Assembly (NCBI GenBank): GCA_937863685.1
Contig: CALMGM010000005.1
Location: forward strand, 124,001-188,000
Direction of reading: 5' to 3'
Length of the DNA stretch: 64,000 bases
Source of the DNA: an uncultured bacterium
Lineage (GTDB): Bacteria; Edwardsbacteria; AC1; EtOH8
Below are positions 1-9,121 of the stretch, one piece after another; position 1 is the first letter of the stretch; every line of letters starts with the position of its first letter. The notes beneath the pieces are model-generated. The model was not told where the DNA came from, made no database searches, and saw nothing but the letters and a program-made list of their open reading frames with translations. A program made the translations under genes and the position numbers.

Positions 1-1352
1 TCCATGGGAAGCTCGAAACATTCCAGATTCAACAGCCGGAACAGGGCGGCGTTATCATATAAATTGTAAAGCACTTGAATATAAGCAATCAGGTTCCTGA
101 TCGCCTCAAGCTGGTACAGTCCGCGGTTGCCCACCAGCTGGTAAGGAATGCCCCTCTGCTTCAAGGCGGTCACAAAAGGCAGCAGATGATCGTTGTTCCG
201 GGACAATATGGCAAAGTCCGAAGGCCTGCCTTTACCGTCCTGCAAATCCCGCCGGATCTCTTCGGCCACCCAGGAAGCTTCGTCCTCGGATGATTTGAAT
301 GACAGGTACCGGATGTCGTTATCTTTCTTTCCAGCGAAGGACACCAGTTTTTTATCCACCTTCTCCGACGCTTCCAACCGGTCGGGGTTGTTGAATTGTA
401 TCAACCGGTAGGCGGCGTCCAGTATCTTCTGGCCGGAACGGTAATTATCGGTGAGCACCACCGTTTCCGCTTCCGGGTAGTCCCTGCGAAATTGAAGGAT
501 ATTGCTGATGGAGGCCCCTCGGAACTTATATATCGACTGATCATCGTCACCGCAGACGGTTATATTCTTTTCCCGTCCCACCAGCATTTTCAGCATCTGG
601 TTCTGGCTGTAATTGGTGTCCTGATACTCGTCGACCAGGAGGTATCTGAAACGGTCCCGGTATTTCTTTCTCAGGCTGGGTCTTTCCCTGAGAGCCTTCA
701 GACAATAGGTCTGAAGGTCGGCGAAGTCCATAAAGCCCTGCTCCAGCATCAGTCCTTGGTAATCAAGGTAGGCCCGGGCCACCTCCAGCTGCTTGGCGGC
801 GCTCTCCAGGACCGACCCATCCTCGTCTTTGATTTCCGAAGCCTTTTTGTGATTATTCTCGGCCCAGTTCAGATAGCTCTGGGCATCGATATCCTCATCC
901 TTGGCCCGGGAGATGACCCTCAGCAGGGCATGGATGAACTGGGCCGGGTTGGCCAGGGGGCGGTAATGGTCAAGCGTGAATTTGAAAAGATTCTGCCTGA
1001 TGAAAAGCCAGGTCTCGGGCTCGGTCAATATCCGGTAATTTGTGTCCAGGCCGATCTCCAGGCCGTCCTGCCGCAGCAGCCTTTCGCAGAAGGAATGGAA
1101 GGTGGATATCCATATCTCCTCGTGCCCGATGGGCAGACCGGCGTCCACCCGGTCGGACATCTCCCGGGCCGCCTTTTCGGTAAAGGTCAGGGCCAGGATC
1201 TCGGAGGGATTGGCTTTCCCCGATTCAATCAGATACTTTATCCGCTCGGTTATCACCCGGGTCTTGCCGGTGCCGGCCCCAGCAATTATCAGCAGCGGCC
1301 CGGCGCTGTGCCTGACCGCCCTTTCCTGTGATCGGTTCAATTCCATGCTCAT
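1..1352 (-). CDS. UvrD/PcrA-type superfamily 1 DNA helicase, 3' part outside window
   Basis: ATP-dependent 3'-5' DNA helicase of the UvrD/Rep/PcrA family, used in repair and in clearing replication forks. About 450 N-terminal residues are inside the window and the C-terminal half lies beyond base 1. Reading the minus strand from the ATG at 1352 gives the Walker A loop GAGTGKTR near residue 25, the Walker B block LVDEYQDTN (around base 620), motif III GDDDQSIYKFRGA (around base 540) and motif IV NYRSGQKI (around base 440). A second in-frame ATG at 1346 is an alternative start. It sits 40 bases downstream of the end of the protease gene on the same strand, so the two may be cotranscribed. PcrA, UvrD and Rep cannot be told apart without the C-terminus. 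Confidence 0.93.
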   Translation of the reverse strand, partial: MSMELNRSQERAVRHSAGPLLIIAGAGTGKTRVITERIKYLIESGKANPSEILALTFTEKAAREMSDRVDAGLPIGHEEIWISTFHSFCERLLRQDGLEIGLDTNYRILTEPETWLFIRQNLFKFTLDHYRPLANPAQFIHALLRVISRAKDEDIDAQSYLNWAENNHKKASEIKDEDGSVLESAAKQLEVARAYLDYQGLMLEQGFMDFADLQTYCLKALRERPSLRKKYRDRFRYLLVDEYQDTNYSQNQMLKMLVGREKNITVCGDDDQSIYKFRGASISNILQFRRDYPEAETVVLTDNYRSGQKILDAAYRLIQFNNPDRLEASEKVDKKLVSFAGKKDNDIRYLSFKSSEDEASWVAEEIRRDLQDGKGRPSDFAILSRNNDHLLPFVTALKQRGIPYQLVGNRGLYQLEAIRNLIAYIQVLYNLYDNAALFRLLNLECFELPM

Positions 1353-1393
1353 ATCATTTCATTCCCATCGATCCGCAAAGGTTAATTTCCGGT

Positions 1394-3511
1394 TTATTTG
1401 CCGCTCCCAAAAAGACTGATGATAAAGGCATATTCAAAGGCCTCCTCCTTCAGGTAATCAAACCTGCCGGTCAGTCCTCCGTGGCCGGCCCCCATGTTGG
1501 TCTTCAGGATCAGCAGATGCTGATCGGTCTTCAGGGCCCTTAGCTTGGCGGCCCATTTGGCCGGCTCCCAGAAACCCACCCGGGGATCATTAAGACCGGC
1601 GGTGATCAGCATATTCGGATAGGTCTGTCTCTTCACATTATCGTAAGGAGAGTATGATTTCATATAGAAATAGAACGCCGAATCGGCCGGGTCGCCCCAC
1701 TCTTCGTATTCGGCGGTGGTCAGCGGAATGGTCGGGTCCAGCATGGTGTTGATGACATCCACGAACGGGACATTGGCCACCACCCCCTTGAAAAGGTCCG
1801 GCCGCATGTTGGCCACCGCCCCCATCAACAATCCTCCGGCGCTTCCCCCGGTCATGACCAGCCTATCCGCTGATGTATACCCCAGCGAGATCAGGTGCTT
1901 GGCGCAGGAAATGAAATCGGTGAAGGTATTCTTCTTGTTCAGCAATTTTCCATGGTCATACCACCGGCGGCCCATCTCCCCGCCTCCCCTAACATGGGCG
2001 GTGGCATAAATAAAGCCCCGGTCCAACAGGCTCAGGCGGGCGCTGGAGAAATAAGGATCGTCGCTGGAACCGTAGGCTCCGTATCCCTCCAGGACCAGGG
2101 GGTTACCGCCGTCCATCGTCATTCCTTTTTTATATACCAGTGATACCGGTATCAAGGTCCCGTCTTCGGCCCCGGCAAAGATGCGTTGGCAACTGTAGGC
2201 ATCCTGTTCATAGCCGCCCAAAACCTCCTGTCTTTTAAGCTCCACCCTGGTCCGTTCCCTGACATCATAGTCGTAAACTGTGCTGGGAGTTATAAAGGAT
2301 GTGTAGGAGAATCTCAGCTTATATGAATCATATTCCCAGTTCCGGCCCGGCCAGAAACTGTAATCCGGTTCCGGAAAATCCACATAATGAACGGCTCCGG
2401 CTTTAGGATCAATGATCCTGATCTTCTTCAGCCCTTGGTGTCTTTCATAGACCGCCAGGAAACCGTTGAAGCCATCCACCCCCTCAAGCAATACAGAATC
2501 GCTATGGGCTATGAATTCCTGCCATACCCCGTCCCCTTTGACGGAAACTCTCACCACCTTGAAGTTGACCGCTTTCTGATTGGTCAAAATATAAAAATAC
2601 CGGCCCTGATGCTCCAAGTAGTATTCTATTCCCGGCGTTCTGGGCGATAATATTATCAGTCCGCTCCGGGGCTTGTCGGCTTCGATGTAGCGTTCTTCGG
2701 TGGTGGTCTTGCTGGCGATATGGAGCACGATGTATTTCCGGCTGCGGGTCTTGAACAGCTCCAGTGAATATTTCGGATCGTCCTCCTGATAAAGCAGCTC
2801 GTCACTCGATTGGGATGTCCCCAGGATGTGCCGGTAGAGACGATAGGGCCGGTGGGACCCGTCCAGGGTCAGGTAGAACAGGGTTTTGGCGTCGTTGCCC
2901 CATTCCAGGCCGTTATCGATCCGAGTGATGCTGTCTGCCAGGGACCGCCCCTTTCCGATGTTTTTTATATGAAGAGAGTAATATTCCGATCCGGTGGTGT
3001 CCAGGGTGTAGGCCAGCATCTTTTGGTCGGGACTGATCCGATACGAGCCTATATCGAAATATTCGTGCCCTTGGGCAGCGGTATTCTCGTCAAAAACGAT
3101 CTCTTCACTGGAAGACCTTTTATCCTTCTTGCGGCAGAATAAAGAGTATTGCCGGCCCTGCTCGGTTCGGTAATAATAAAGGTAGTCCCCCAGCTTCTCC
3201 GGCACCGTCAGATCGGTCTCCTGTATCCTGCCCCGCATCTCCTGATACAGGCTTTCCTGCAGTGCCTGGGCGGGGGCCATCACCGCTTCGGCATACTGGT
3301 TTTCCAGCGTCAGATACCGGATGACCTCGGGATCGTCCCGCCGGCGCAGCCAGCGATAGTCATCGGTCCGAATATCACCGAACAGGGTGTCCGCCTGGCG
3401 AACAATTCCGGCCTTCGGTGGCGTCGGGGCAGGTGTTTTGGGCTGGGCCAAGGACAGCGGAGCGCAAACGAACGCCGTCAGCAGTGCAGCCGGCCAATAC
3501 TTTTTTGACAT
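1394..3511 (-). CDS. Oligopeptidase B / prolyl oligopeptidase family (S9A) serine protease, exported
   Basis: Serine peptidase that cleaves short peptides; S9A enzymes have a gating beta-propeller followed by an alpha/beta-hydrolase domain. The 705 residues match the usual length. A signal peptide (hydrophobic stretch ending in LSLAQ near residue 23) suggests export, unlike cytoplasmic E. coli PtrB. The propeller covers roughly residues 75-430. The hydrolase domain has GGSAGG with nucleophile Ser557, the acid Asp642 in GLNDPRV and His677 in GAGHGG, so the triad is complete. The GAGHGG context and the LITAGLNDPRV block look more like oligopeptidase B (basic-residue specificity) than prolyl endopeptidase. 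ATG start with AAGGGA upstream. The preceding gene ends in a terminator, so this starts a new unit. Confidence 0.92.
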   Translation of the reverse strand: MSKKYWPAALLTAFVCAPLSLAQPKTPAPTPPKAGIVRQADTLFGDIRTDDYRWLRRRDDPEVIRYLTLENQYAEAVMAPAQALQESLYQEMRGRIQETDLTVPEKLGDYLYYYRTEQGRQYSLFCRKKDKRSSSEEIVFDENTAAQGHEYFDIGSYRISPDQKMLAYTLDTTGSEYYSLHIKNIGKGRSLADSITRIDNGLEWGNDAKTLFYLTLDGSHRPYRLYRHILGTSQSSDELLYQEDDPKYSLELFKTRSRKYIVLHIASKTTTEERYIEADKPRSGLIILSPRTPGIEYYLEHQGRYFYILTNQKAVNFKVVRVSVKGDGVWQEFIAHSDSVLLEGVDGFNGFLAVYERHQGLKKIRIIDPKAGAVHYVDFPEPDYSFWPGRNWEYDSYKLRFSYTSFITPSTVYDYDVRERTRVELKRQEVLGGYEQDAYSCQRIFAGAEDGTLIPVSLVYKKGMTMDGGNPLVLEGYGAYGSSDDPYFSSARLSLLDRGFIYATAHVRGGGEMGRRWYDHGKLLNKKNTFTDFISCAKHLISLGYTSADRLVMTGGSAGGLLMGAVANMRPDLFKGVVANVPFVDVINTMLDPTIPLTTAEYEEWGDPADSAFYFYMKSYSPYDNVKRQTYPNMLITAGLNDPRVGFWEPAKWAAKLRALKTDQHLLILKTNMGAGHGGLTGRFDYLKEEAFEYAFIISLFGSGK

Positions 3512-3535
3512 CAGATATCGTTCCCTTTTAAAATT

Positions 3536-3563
3536 GAAAAACAGGGCGTCGCAAACGCCCTGT
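3536..3563 (-). terminator. Rho-independent terminator after the sua5/phosphatase gene
   Basis: Perfect 9-bp arms (3541-3549 and 3555-3563) with a 5-nt loop. On the minus strand they are followed by a short T run at 3540-3537. The right arm overlaps the stop codon of the upstream gene, so it closes the deoB-to-sua5 operon. Confidence 0.8.
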
Positions 3564-4663
3564 CAAAACAGCTTCTCCCTTATAAACTCCAGTATATCCG
3601 GCATCTCATTCTTGATGAGATCCAGAGTCTTTAAGTAATTCTCCAGGGTTCCCCCGATGGGATCGGGAACGCCGTCGGGAGATAACAGCAAGATCTCGTT
3701 TTCCGGAGCCAGTTTTTTTATGTCCTGGCGGTGCTTCTCTTCCATGGCTACTATCAGATCCGCCTGCCGCACCTTGTCCTGGGTACAGGACGACGACCGG
3801 TGGTGGCCTATGTCAAAACCGCTCCTATGGGAGGCCTGCTGGGAGTTGCCCATGGCCGGCATTCCCGGCATGGCTCCGGTTCCGCAGGAACTAACGGTGA
3901 CCCGCTCCCTCCACTGCCCTGGCAGAATATGTCTCAGGTACCCCTCGGCCATGGGACTGCGACAGGTGTTGCCGGTGCAAACGAACAGCACCTGCACCTT
4001 GCTGAGCTTGACCGGTAGGCCAGTCTCCCGCAGGATCCGGGCCGAAGGGACGGATCCTTTCCGGAGGATGACCGGATGGCTTCCGGTGATGTCCAGCACG
4101 GTTGATGGCTGGCCCCGGTTAATTTCGCCACCGTCAAGCATCAGGTCAACCGGGCCGGTCAGAGATGTCATCGCTTCCTGGGCGGAATATGACTCTCCGG
4201 TGCCGCTGCGGTTGGCGCTGGTGGTCGCCAGCGGCACGCCGGACCTCTTCAATATTTCCTGCAGCAGGGCATGGTCCGGGACCCGGAGCCCGATGGTTCC
4301 GCCCTTGTCAAGTTTCCAGCCAACCACCCGGTCGGAAGCCCGGACCACCAGGGTCAGCGGCCCGGGCCAGAAAGCCCGGACCAGTTTTTCGGCATAGGCC
4401 GGAAGTCCCTTGGAATATCGCTGGATCTCTCCGGCCGAACTGATGAGCAGGATCAGGGGGTTTTTATGGTCCCTTCCCTTCAGTTTATATACGGTCTTGA
4501 CTGCTTTGGCCGAATCGGCCCGGCACCCCAAACCATAGACCGTATCGGTGGGAAAGGCGATGACCCCTTGTTCCTTCAGGATACTGGCCGCCCGTTCAAC
4601 GGGAAAAGAGTCCGGCTGGCCGGACTCCATTCTGATGATCAACCCTTTTTTGCGTCCGAACAT
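3563..4663 (-). CDS. Fusion: threonylcarbamoyl-AMP synthase (Sua5/YrdC) + low-molecular-weight phosphatase, YwlE-like
   Basis: Residues about 15-210 are a YrdC/Sua5 domain, which makes threonylcarbamoyl-AMP from threonine, bicarbonate and ATP for the tRNA t6A37 modification. Visible marks are PTDTVYGLG at 38-46, KGR near 62-64 and TTSANRSG at 147-154. Residues about 222-366 are a complete low-molecular-weight phosphatase: P-loop CTGNTCRS with nucleophile Cys229 and Arg235, and general acid Asp334 in DPIGG. The P-loop has Thr at the position (Thr233) where Bacillus YwlE carries the Thr credited with selectivity for phospho-arginine; tyrosine phosphatases usually have Ile there. In Bacillus, ywlC (Sua5) and ywlE are close neighbours, so a fusion makes sense. 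Last gene of the operon, 9 bases after def. Met12 is an alternative start. Confidence 0.9.
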   Translation of the reverse strand: MFGRKKGLIIRMESGQPDSFPVERAASILKEQGVIAFPTDTVYGLGCRADSAKAVKTVYKLKGRDHKNPLILLISSAGEIQRYSKGLPAYAEKLVRAFWPGPLTLVVRASDRVVGWKLDKGGTIGLRVPDHALLQEILKRSGVPLATTSANRSGTGESYSAQEAMTSLTGPVDLMLDGGEINRGQPSTVLDITGSHPVILRKGSVPSARILRETGLPVKLSKVQVLFVCTGNTCRSPMAEGYLRHILPGQWRERVTVSSCGTGAMPGMPAMGNSQQASHRSGFDIGHHRSSSCTQDKVRQADLIVAMEEKHRQDIKKLAPENEILLLSPDGVPDPIGGTLENYLKTLDLIKNEMPDILEFIREKLF

Positions 4664-4672
4664 GGGTGGCTT

Positions 4673-5194
4673 CTAATCCTGATTCAATTTTTTCAATTTG
4701 CTTTTCAAAAGCTGCCTTTTAATGGTACTCAGATGGTCTATGAACAGCACTCCGTCAAGGTGGTCGGTCTCGTGCAGGAACACCCGGGCCAGGATATCGT
4801 CGGCCTCATATTCCAGTTCATTGCCGTCAAGATCGAAGCCCGTCAGGGCGATCTTTTTGGGGCGGTTTACCTCGGCATAAATGCCGGGAAAGCTCAGACA
4901 CCCCTCCTCGTAATTGACCTCCCCTTCCCTCAGATATATCTTGGGATTGATCACCACCAAAGGCTGTTTGGCCTTCTCGTCCAACAACGGCAGGTTGATG
5001 ATGCATAGTGCTTTGGACTGCCCCACCTGCGGGGCCGCCAGCCCTAGGCCCCTGGCCTGGCTGAGGGATTCCATCATCCCCCTGGCCAGCTGGTCTATCG
5101 AGCCGTCAATATTTTCGATGGCCCGGGCCTTTTTGCGCAGCACCGGATCGCCGAATATCCTGATGGGCAGTATCTTGTTCACCTGGCTGGTCAC
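4673..5194 (-). CDS. def: Peptide deformylase
   Basis: Metalloenzyme that removes the N-formyl group from nascent proteins. At 173 residues it has the usual length. All three family motifs are intact: GLGLAAPQ (residues 49-56), EGCLS with metal ligand Cys99, and HETDH with ligands His141 and His145 and catalytic Glu142. The best start is GTG at 5194, since the protein then begins just ahead of the conserved PIRIFGDPVLR stretch; no ATG fits. The yajC stop is 9 bases upstream. A lysine-rich C-terminal extension of about 15 residues is seen. Confidence 0.96.
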   Translation of the reverse strand: MTSQVNKILPIRIFGDPVLRKKARAIENIDGSIDQLARGMMESLSQARGLGLAAPQVGQSKALCIINLPLLDEKAKQPLVVINPKIYLREGEVNYEEGCLSFPGIYAEVNRPKKIALTGFDLDGNELEYEADDILARVFLHETDHLDGVLFIDHLSTIKRQLLKSKLKKLNQD

Positions 5195-5203
5195 TGGAAA
5201 AAC

Positions 5204-5530
5204 CTACTTGTTTTCGATCTTGGAGGCCACGGTTGACTTTTGAACCTCTATTTTCACGTTTTCGTCGATCTTCAGCACCACGATGTTCCTCTGCTCGTCG
5301 ACCCCGACGATGGTGCCGAAGATTCCGCCGGCCGCCACCACTTTGTCTCCCTTCTGCAGGGTGTTAAGCATTTCCTTATGCTTCTTCTGCTGTTTTTGCT
5401 GGGGGAGTATCAACAGAACGTAGATGATCACGAACATGATGATGATGGGCAGCAGGCCCATCAGGCCCCCGCCCGAGCTGCTCCCGGCCTGTGCTCCGCC
5501 CTGGCCCAATGCAAATGCTACTCCGAACAA
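5204..5530 (-). CDS. yajC: Sec translocase accessory subunit YajC
   Basis: Small inner-membrane protein that associates with SecDF. At 108 residues it has a Gly/Ser-rich N-terminus, one transmembrane helix (about residues 26-43, MGLLPIIIMFVIIYVLLILP), the usual QQKQQKKHKEML linker and a soluble domain with KGDKVVAAGGIFGTIVGV. The start is TTG at 5530: a strong AGGAGGAG lies about 8 bases upstream and no ATG is available. secD and secF are not adjacent in this window. Confidence 0.95.
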   Translation of the reverse strand: MFGVAFALGQGGAQAGSSSGGGLMGLLPIIIMFVIIYVLLILPQQKQQKKHKEMLNTLQKGDKVVAAGGIFGTIVGVDEQRNIVVLKIDENVKIEVQKSTVASKIENK

Positions 5531-5551
5531 TTTTGTCTCCTCCTGTTATAT

Positions 5552-5959
5552 TTATTTTAACGATTTGGGTCCGAATGCCAAAGGCAGTAATTTTTTCAAG
5601 GTCGTTTTGATGGTCTTTTTTCTTCCCGGCATGATGATGTTGATGCCGGGGGCGAATTCATTCAGCACCTGGCGGCAGGCCCCGCAGGGGGCGGTCGGCT
5701 CATTGCTGCTGGACACTATGGCGATGGCCCGGAACTCCCTCTCCCCCTCGGAGAGGGCCCTGAAAACGGCAATCCTTTCGGCGCAGCAGGCCAGGCCGTA
5801 TGAAGCGTTCTCCACATTGCAGCCGGTGTATATCCTGCCGCTCTTTCCCAGCAAGGCAGCGCCTACCTTGAACTTGGAATAAGGCGCATAGGCCTTGGCC
5901 CGGGCTTTTTGGGCTGAATCGATTAAGTCTTTGGTGCTTGGCATGCGGGTTACTGTCAT
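5552..5959 (-). CDS. cdd: Cytidine deaminase
   Basis: Zinc enzyme converting cytidine and deoxycytidine to the uridine forms in pyrimidine salvage. At 135 residues it is the short tetrameric form. The motif CAER supplies the Cys zinc ligand and catalytic Glu (about residues 59-62), and PCGAC supplies the other two Cys ligands (about 92 and 95). NVENASYG, the nucleoside-binding stretch, is intact. I chose the ATG at 5959 over an upstream TTG (5971) because GGAG sits 7 bases before it. It lies between deoB and yajC, so nucleoside salvage genes sit together. Confidence 0.96.
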   Translation of the reverse strand: MTVTRMPSTKDLIDSAQKARAKAYAPYSKFKVGAALLGKSGRIYTGCNVENASYGLACCAERIAVFRALSEGEREFRAIAIVSSSNEPTAPCGACRQVLNEFAPGINIIMPGRKKTIKTTLKKLLPLAFGPKSLK

Positions 5960-6013
5960 TTTTATCTCCAAATTTGATAAACCTGTAAGTATTTTCTTGG
6001 TGGCCTTGGCGTC

Positions 6014-7189
6014 TTAGCGGTTAATTAAACCCAGAAAGCTCCGCCCGTTTTCTAGCCCGATTATCCCAAACATCTCCGCCAGGGTAGCGGCTATATCGGA
6101 AAAGCTTTTCCGGATGCCCAGATCGATCCCGCTTTTTAATCCCGGTCCGTAGACCAACAGTGGCACATATTCCCGGGAATGATCGGTAGATGCCGTGGTG
6201 GGATCGTTGCCATGGTCGGCGGTGATGATCAGGATGTCTTCCCCTGTCATTTTATCTAGCAGGCCGGGCAGCCAGGCATCAAAATCCTGCAGGCCCTTAT
6301 AAAACCCCGGCGCATCGTTGCGGTGGCCCCAGGTCATATCGAACTCCACCAGGTTGGCCATCAGCAGGCCCCGGGAGAGCTTTGGCCAGGCGTCAATGAT
6401 CTTGGCCATGCCGTCATGGTTGTCATCGCTGTGGAGGCTCTGGGTCAGCCCTTGGCCGGAGTACAGGTCGTGGATCTTGCCCACCCCGATCACCTCCAGC
6501 CCGGTTTTTTTAATATGATCCAAAATGGTTGGCCTGGGCGGCTTGAGCGAGAAATCCTGGCGGTGTCCGCCCACCCTTTGGTAACTGCCGGAGGTCCCGA
6601 TAAAAGGCCGGGCTATCACCCGCCCCACCGCATGCTCCCCGGACAGTATCTCCCGGGCCTTCCGGCACCAGTCGTAAAGCTGTTCCAAGGGGACCACCTC
6701 CTCGTGGCAGGCTATCTGAAAGACGCTGTCGGCCGATGTGTAGATTATCGGAAAGCCTGTCCTGACATGCTCGTCGCCCAGTTCCTTGATGATCTCGGTG
6801 CCCGAGGCGGTCTTGTTGGCCAGAATATCCCGGCCGATGGCCTTTTTGAACGGGTCGATGACCTCCGGAGGAAAACCTTGGAGATAGGTGGGAAACGGCT
6901 TTACGGTCACCAGCCCGGCTATCTCCCAGTGCCCGTCGGTGGAGTCCTTGCCCGGCGATCTTTCGGCCATTTTACCGTAATTGCCAGACGGTTTGTCCGG
7001 CGGCTCCATCCCGGCCAGGGGAATGATGTTCCCCAGACCCAGTTTTTGCAGATTGGGCAGCTTAAAGCCCCCCGGTATCGCCCGGGAGAGGTTGCCCAGG
7101 GTATTGCTGCCGCTATCCCCATATTTTGCCGCATCGGACAGTTCGCCCACCCCGCAGCCGTCCAGCACTATCAGCACTGCTTTTTTCAT
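6014..7189 (-). CDS. deoB: Phosphopentomutase
   Basis: Alkaline-phosphatase-fold metalloenzyme that interconverts (deoxy)ribose-1-phosphate and -5-phosphate. The 391 residues match the family. Signature stretches seen are [18 protein letters not shown] with the first metal-binding Asp near residue 10, GSNTLGN, the active-site region [10 protein letters not shown], and the C-terminal metal site [11 protein letters not shown] followed by [16 protein letters not shown]. The ATG at 7189 is preferred over an upstream TTG at 7201; no clear ribosome-binding site precedes either. First gene of the deoB-cdd-yajC-def-sua5 run; deoB and cdd act in the same salvage pathway. Confidence 0.96.
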   Translation of the reverse strand: MKKAVLIVLDGCGVGELSDAAKYGDSGSNTLGNLSRAIPGGFKLPNLQKLGLGNIIPLAGMEPPDKPSGNYGKMAERSPGKDSTDGHWEIAGLVTVKPFPTYLQGFPPEVIDPFKKAIGRDILANKTASGTEIIKELGDEHVRTGFPIIYTSADSVFQIACHEEVVPLEQLYDWCRKAREILSGEHAVGRVIARPFIGTSGSYQRVGGHRQDFSLKPPRPTILDHIKKTGLEVIGVGKIHDLYSGQGLTQSLHSDDNHDGMAKIIDAWPKLSRGLLMANLVEFDMTWGHRNDAPGFYKGLQDFDAWLPGLLDKMTGEDILIITADHGNDPTTASTDHSREYVPLLVYGPGLKSGIDLGIRKSFSDIAATLAEMFGIIGLENGRSFLGLINR

Positions 7190-7233
7190 AATCGGTTTCA
7201 ATTATCTCATATTTTTTTAAGATTGTAAATAGC

Positions 7234-7264
7234 AAAAGCCCCCCGTCATAGCGGGGGGCTTTAA
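7234..7264 (-). terminator. Rho-independent terminator of the Big_5 lipoprotein gene
   Basis: Nine-bp G+C-rich arms (7237-7245 and 7252-7260) with a 6-nt loop. On the minus strand a TTTT run follows at 7237-7234. It separates the 7282 gene from the deoB operon. Confidence 0.85.
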
Positions 7265-7281
7265 AAAGTAGTTGCTTTGGA

Positions 7282-9102
7282 TTACCAGGCATATACTCTG
7301 ATGTTATCCAGGTAGAAACCTTCCGACGGATACGCGTTCCCCGCGGCATCAGTATTGAAAGCAAAGGCGAACCTAACAATCTGTCCTATGCCCGGGTTGC
7401 AATTATACCATGTGCCTGTCGTCCAGTTGCTTTGGTTGCCAGAATACACTGCCCCGCCGTTCACAAGGTTCCAATTCGTCCCGTTATCAATGGAGTAGAT
7501 CAAACGGGTGGCATCCGCCGCACCATCGGTGCGTGACCACCAATCGTAAACGATACGAAGGCCATTGGTGTAAGTGATGCAGTTCATGCTCGGCAAGAAT
7601 AGTGTATCATTCACTGCAGTGGTGGCCGGTCCGGGGTATGGTATCGAATAACTTGAGTCGCTAATATCGGCACAATGCCAGCTGTATGAACCTCCCCAGG
7701 TTGCCGAAGCCCGGCGGGTGGAACGATGCCACAGACGCTGGGCCGACCAACCGTTGCTGCCATTCTCGACATTGTCGTCAAAAATGCATCTTACGATACT
7801 GGCGGTATACGGGAAAGCGTAGAGGGTGGTGCCGTTGATGAAGTCATCCGACACATATCCGTTCGCCTCATTGGCCGGCTCTCCGCCAAAGTTATTGCCA
7901 TTCTGGTCAAGCATCAGTCCGCCGGTATCCCTGACGGCACGGCTGACCCATAGATAATCCGTCCCCAGGGGACGAGGCCTATTCTCCAAAGTATAGGACA
8001 CGCCCATGGAATCAGGCAGCACCCTGATGGTGCCGGGTATATAGCCTGTTGCATCATTGTTGTCGTAAAGCTTGATGGTGGTGGCGTTCATGGAGGCCAC
8101 ATTCATTTTACGGGTAAAGTTGATTATCAAAGTATTGTTGTTATCCGTATAATAGGCCTCGCGAACTATAAGATGCAGTCCGGTGGGGTATGGATCAAAA
8201 GTCCTGAATCTGACCACTACTTCATCTTCCGAATCTCTTTCCGACAAATTATCATCATCGCCGTCCAGAGTATTGCCATGAATATCCTTGATGCCGGTTT
8301 TGACGGTAAAGATATAATTGGTGGCCTCGGTCAGACCAAGCGGCCTGAATTTAACCAGATAAACTCTTTGAGGTGTGGTAACTTCCGTAACGCTGATGGT
8401 CGGAAGCGGCACATTTACTCCGGCTTCCGTGGTCAAGGAGAAATTTGAAGCTATCAGGGTAGCGGGATCAATGCTGTCATAGGGCGCAATCTGATCATCC
8501 CATATTGTAATCCTAATGGAATCGGTAAGGGCGAAGGCCAAAGTGTTGTTGGCGGGGTAAACCCCGGCCCTTGGTCCCCTGAAATTATAATACTGCACGG
8601 CAGAAGTGGCGCCCCAGAATTGCTGATGATAACTGTCCTGGGGATCCTTGTTGTTGTCATTGCCGTTGCCGTCAATGGTATTGCCGCGCTTGTCCTTTGC
8701 CCCTGTGGTCACGGTGACCAAATAGCTCTTGCTGTCCTCCCAGACACCGGTAATCTTGATGATGGCCTTTTTTGTTTTTGCGTCATAAGTAACGGTGTAG
8801 GTTATCGGTGCCGTCATGTTTTCGACATTCTGGAGCTTGACCGTGCTGGTGGTTATGGTTGACGGCTCCATGTCCGAATCGAAAACGATCCCGATCTCAT
8901 CATAGGCCGGGGTATGGTATATAACCTGGTTGCCGCTTAAATCGGTGCAGGATACGACTTTCGGTCCCCGGTTTGAAATAAGAGAACCGGAAACGTTGTA
9001 TGAACTGGTGATCGGTTCGAACGGGTTTTCTTTCTTGCCACAGCCCACGATGACGGCCCCGATCAAAAGGATAACAGTCAGAGTATATAAGGCTTTTCTC
9101 AT
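7282..9102 (-). CDS. Lipoprotein with SbsA-type Ig-like (Big_5) repeats and a C-terminal lectin/MAM-like domain
   Basis: Predicted surface or periplasmic lipoprotein of 606 residues. A lipobox (IVGC) ends the N-terminal hydrophobic stretch, and the Cys is about residue 21. Next come about three Ig-like repeats of the Big_5 type, recognisable by 'IGIVFDSDMEPSTITTSTVK', TLAFALTDSIRITIWDD and LIINFTRKMNVASMNATTIK, each with a TVK/GIKDxxGNxxDGxxxN ending. The C-terminal ~150 residues carry the 'DWWSRTDGAADATRL..SIDNGTNW..GFYLDNIRV' pattern seen in immune-inhibitor-A/MAM-like beta-sandwiches. The ATG at 9102 has GGAG 8 bases upstream and is better than the ATG at 9120. It follows the OM protein gene with 19 bases between, so the two are probably one operon. 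Function unknown; adhesion or cell-surface structure is a guess. Confidence 0.82.
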   Translation of the reverse strand: MRKALYTLTVILLIGAVIVGCGKKENPFEPITSSYNVSGSLISNRGPKVVSCTDLSGNQVIYHTPAYDEIGIVFDSDMEPSTITTSTVKLQNVENMTAPITYTVTYDAKTKKAIIKITGVWEDSKSYLVTVTTGAKDKRGNTIDGNGNDNNKDPQDSYHQQFWGATSAVQYYNFRGPRAGVYPANNTLAFALTDSIRITIWDDQIAPYDSIDPATLIASNFSLTTEAGVNVPLPTISVTEVTTPQRVYLVKFRPLGLTEATNYIFTVKTGIKDIHGNTLDGDDDNLSERDSEDEVVVRFRTFDPYPTGLHLIVREAYYTDNNNTLIINFTRKMNVASMNATTIKLYDNNDATGYIPGTIRVLPDSMGVSYTLENRPRPLGTDYLWVSRAVRDTGGLMLDQNGNNFGGEPANEANGYVSDDFINGTTLYAFPYTASIVRCIFDDNVENGSNGWSAQRLWHRSTRRASATWGGSYSWHCADISDSSYSIPYPGPATTAVNDTLFLPSMNCITYTNGLRIVYDWWSRTDGAADATRLIYSIDNGTNWNLVNGGAVYSGNQSNWTTGTWYNCNPGIGQIVRFAFAFNTDAAGNAYPSEGFYLDNIRVYAW

Positions 9103-9121
9103 CTCTTTTGCTCCTCTCATT

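Noticed and set aside
396-1331. Plus-strand frame of 311 codons at the left end
   Set aside because: Opposite the UvrD/PcrA gene, whose motifs (GAGTGKT, LVDEYQDTN, GDDDQSIYKFRGA) are clear on the minus strand.
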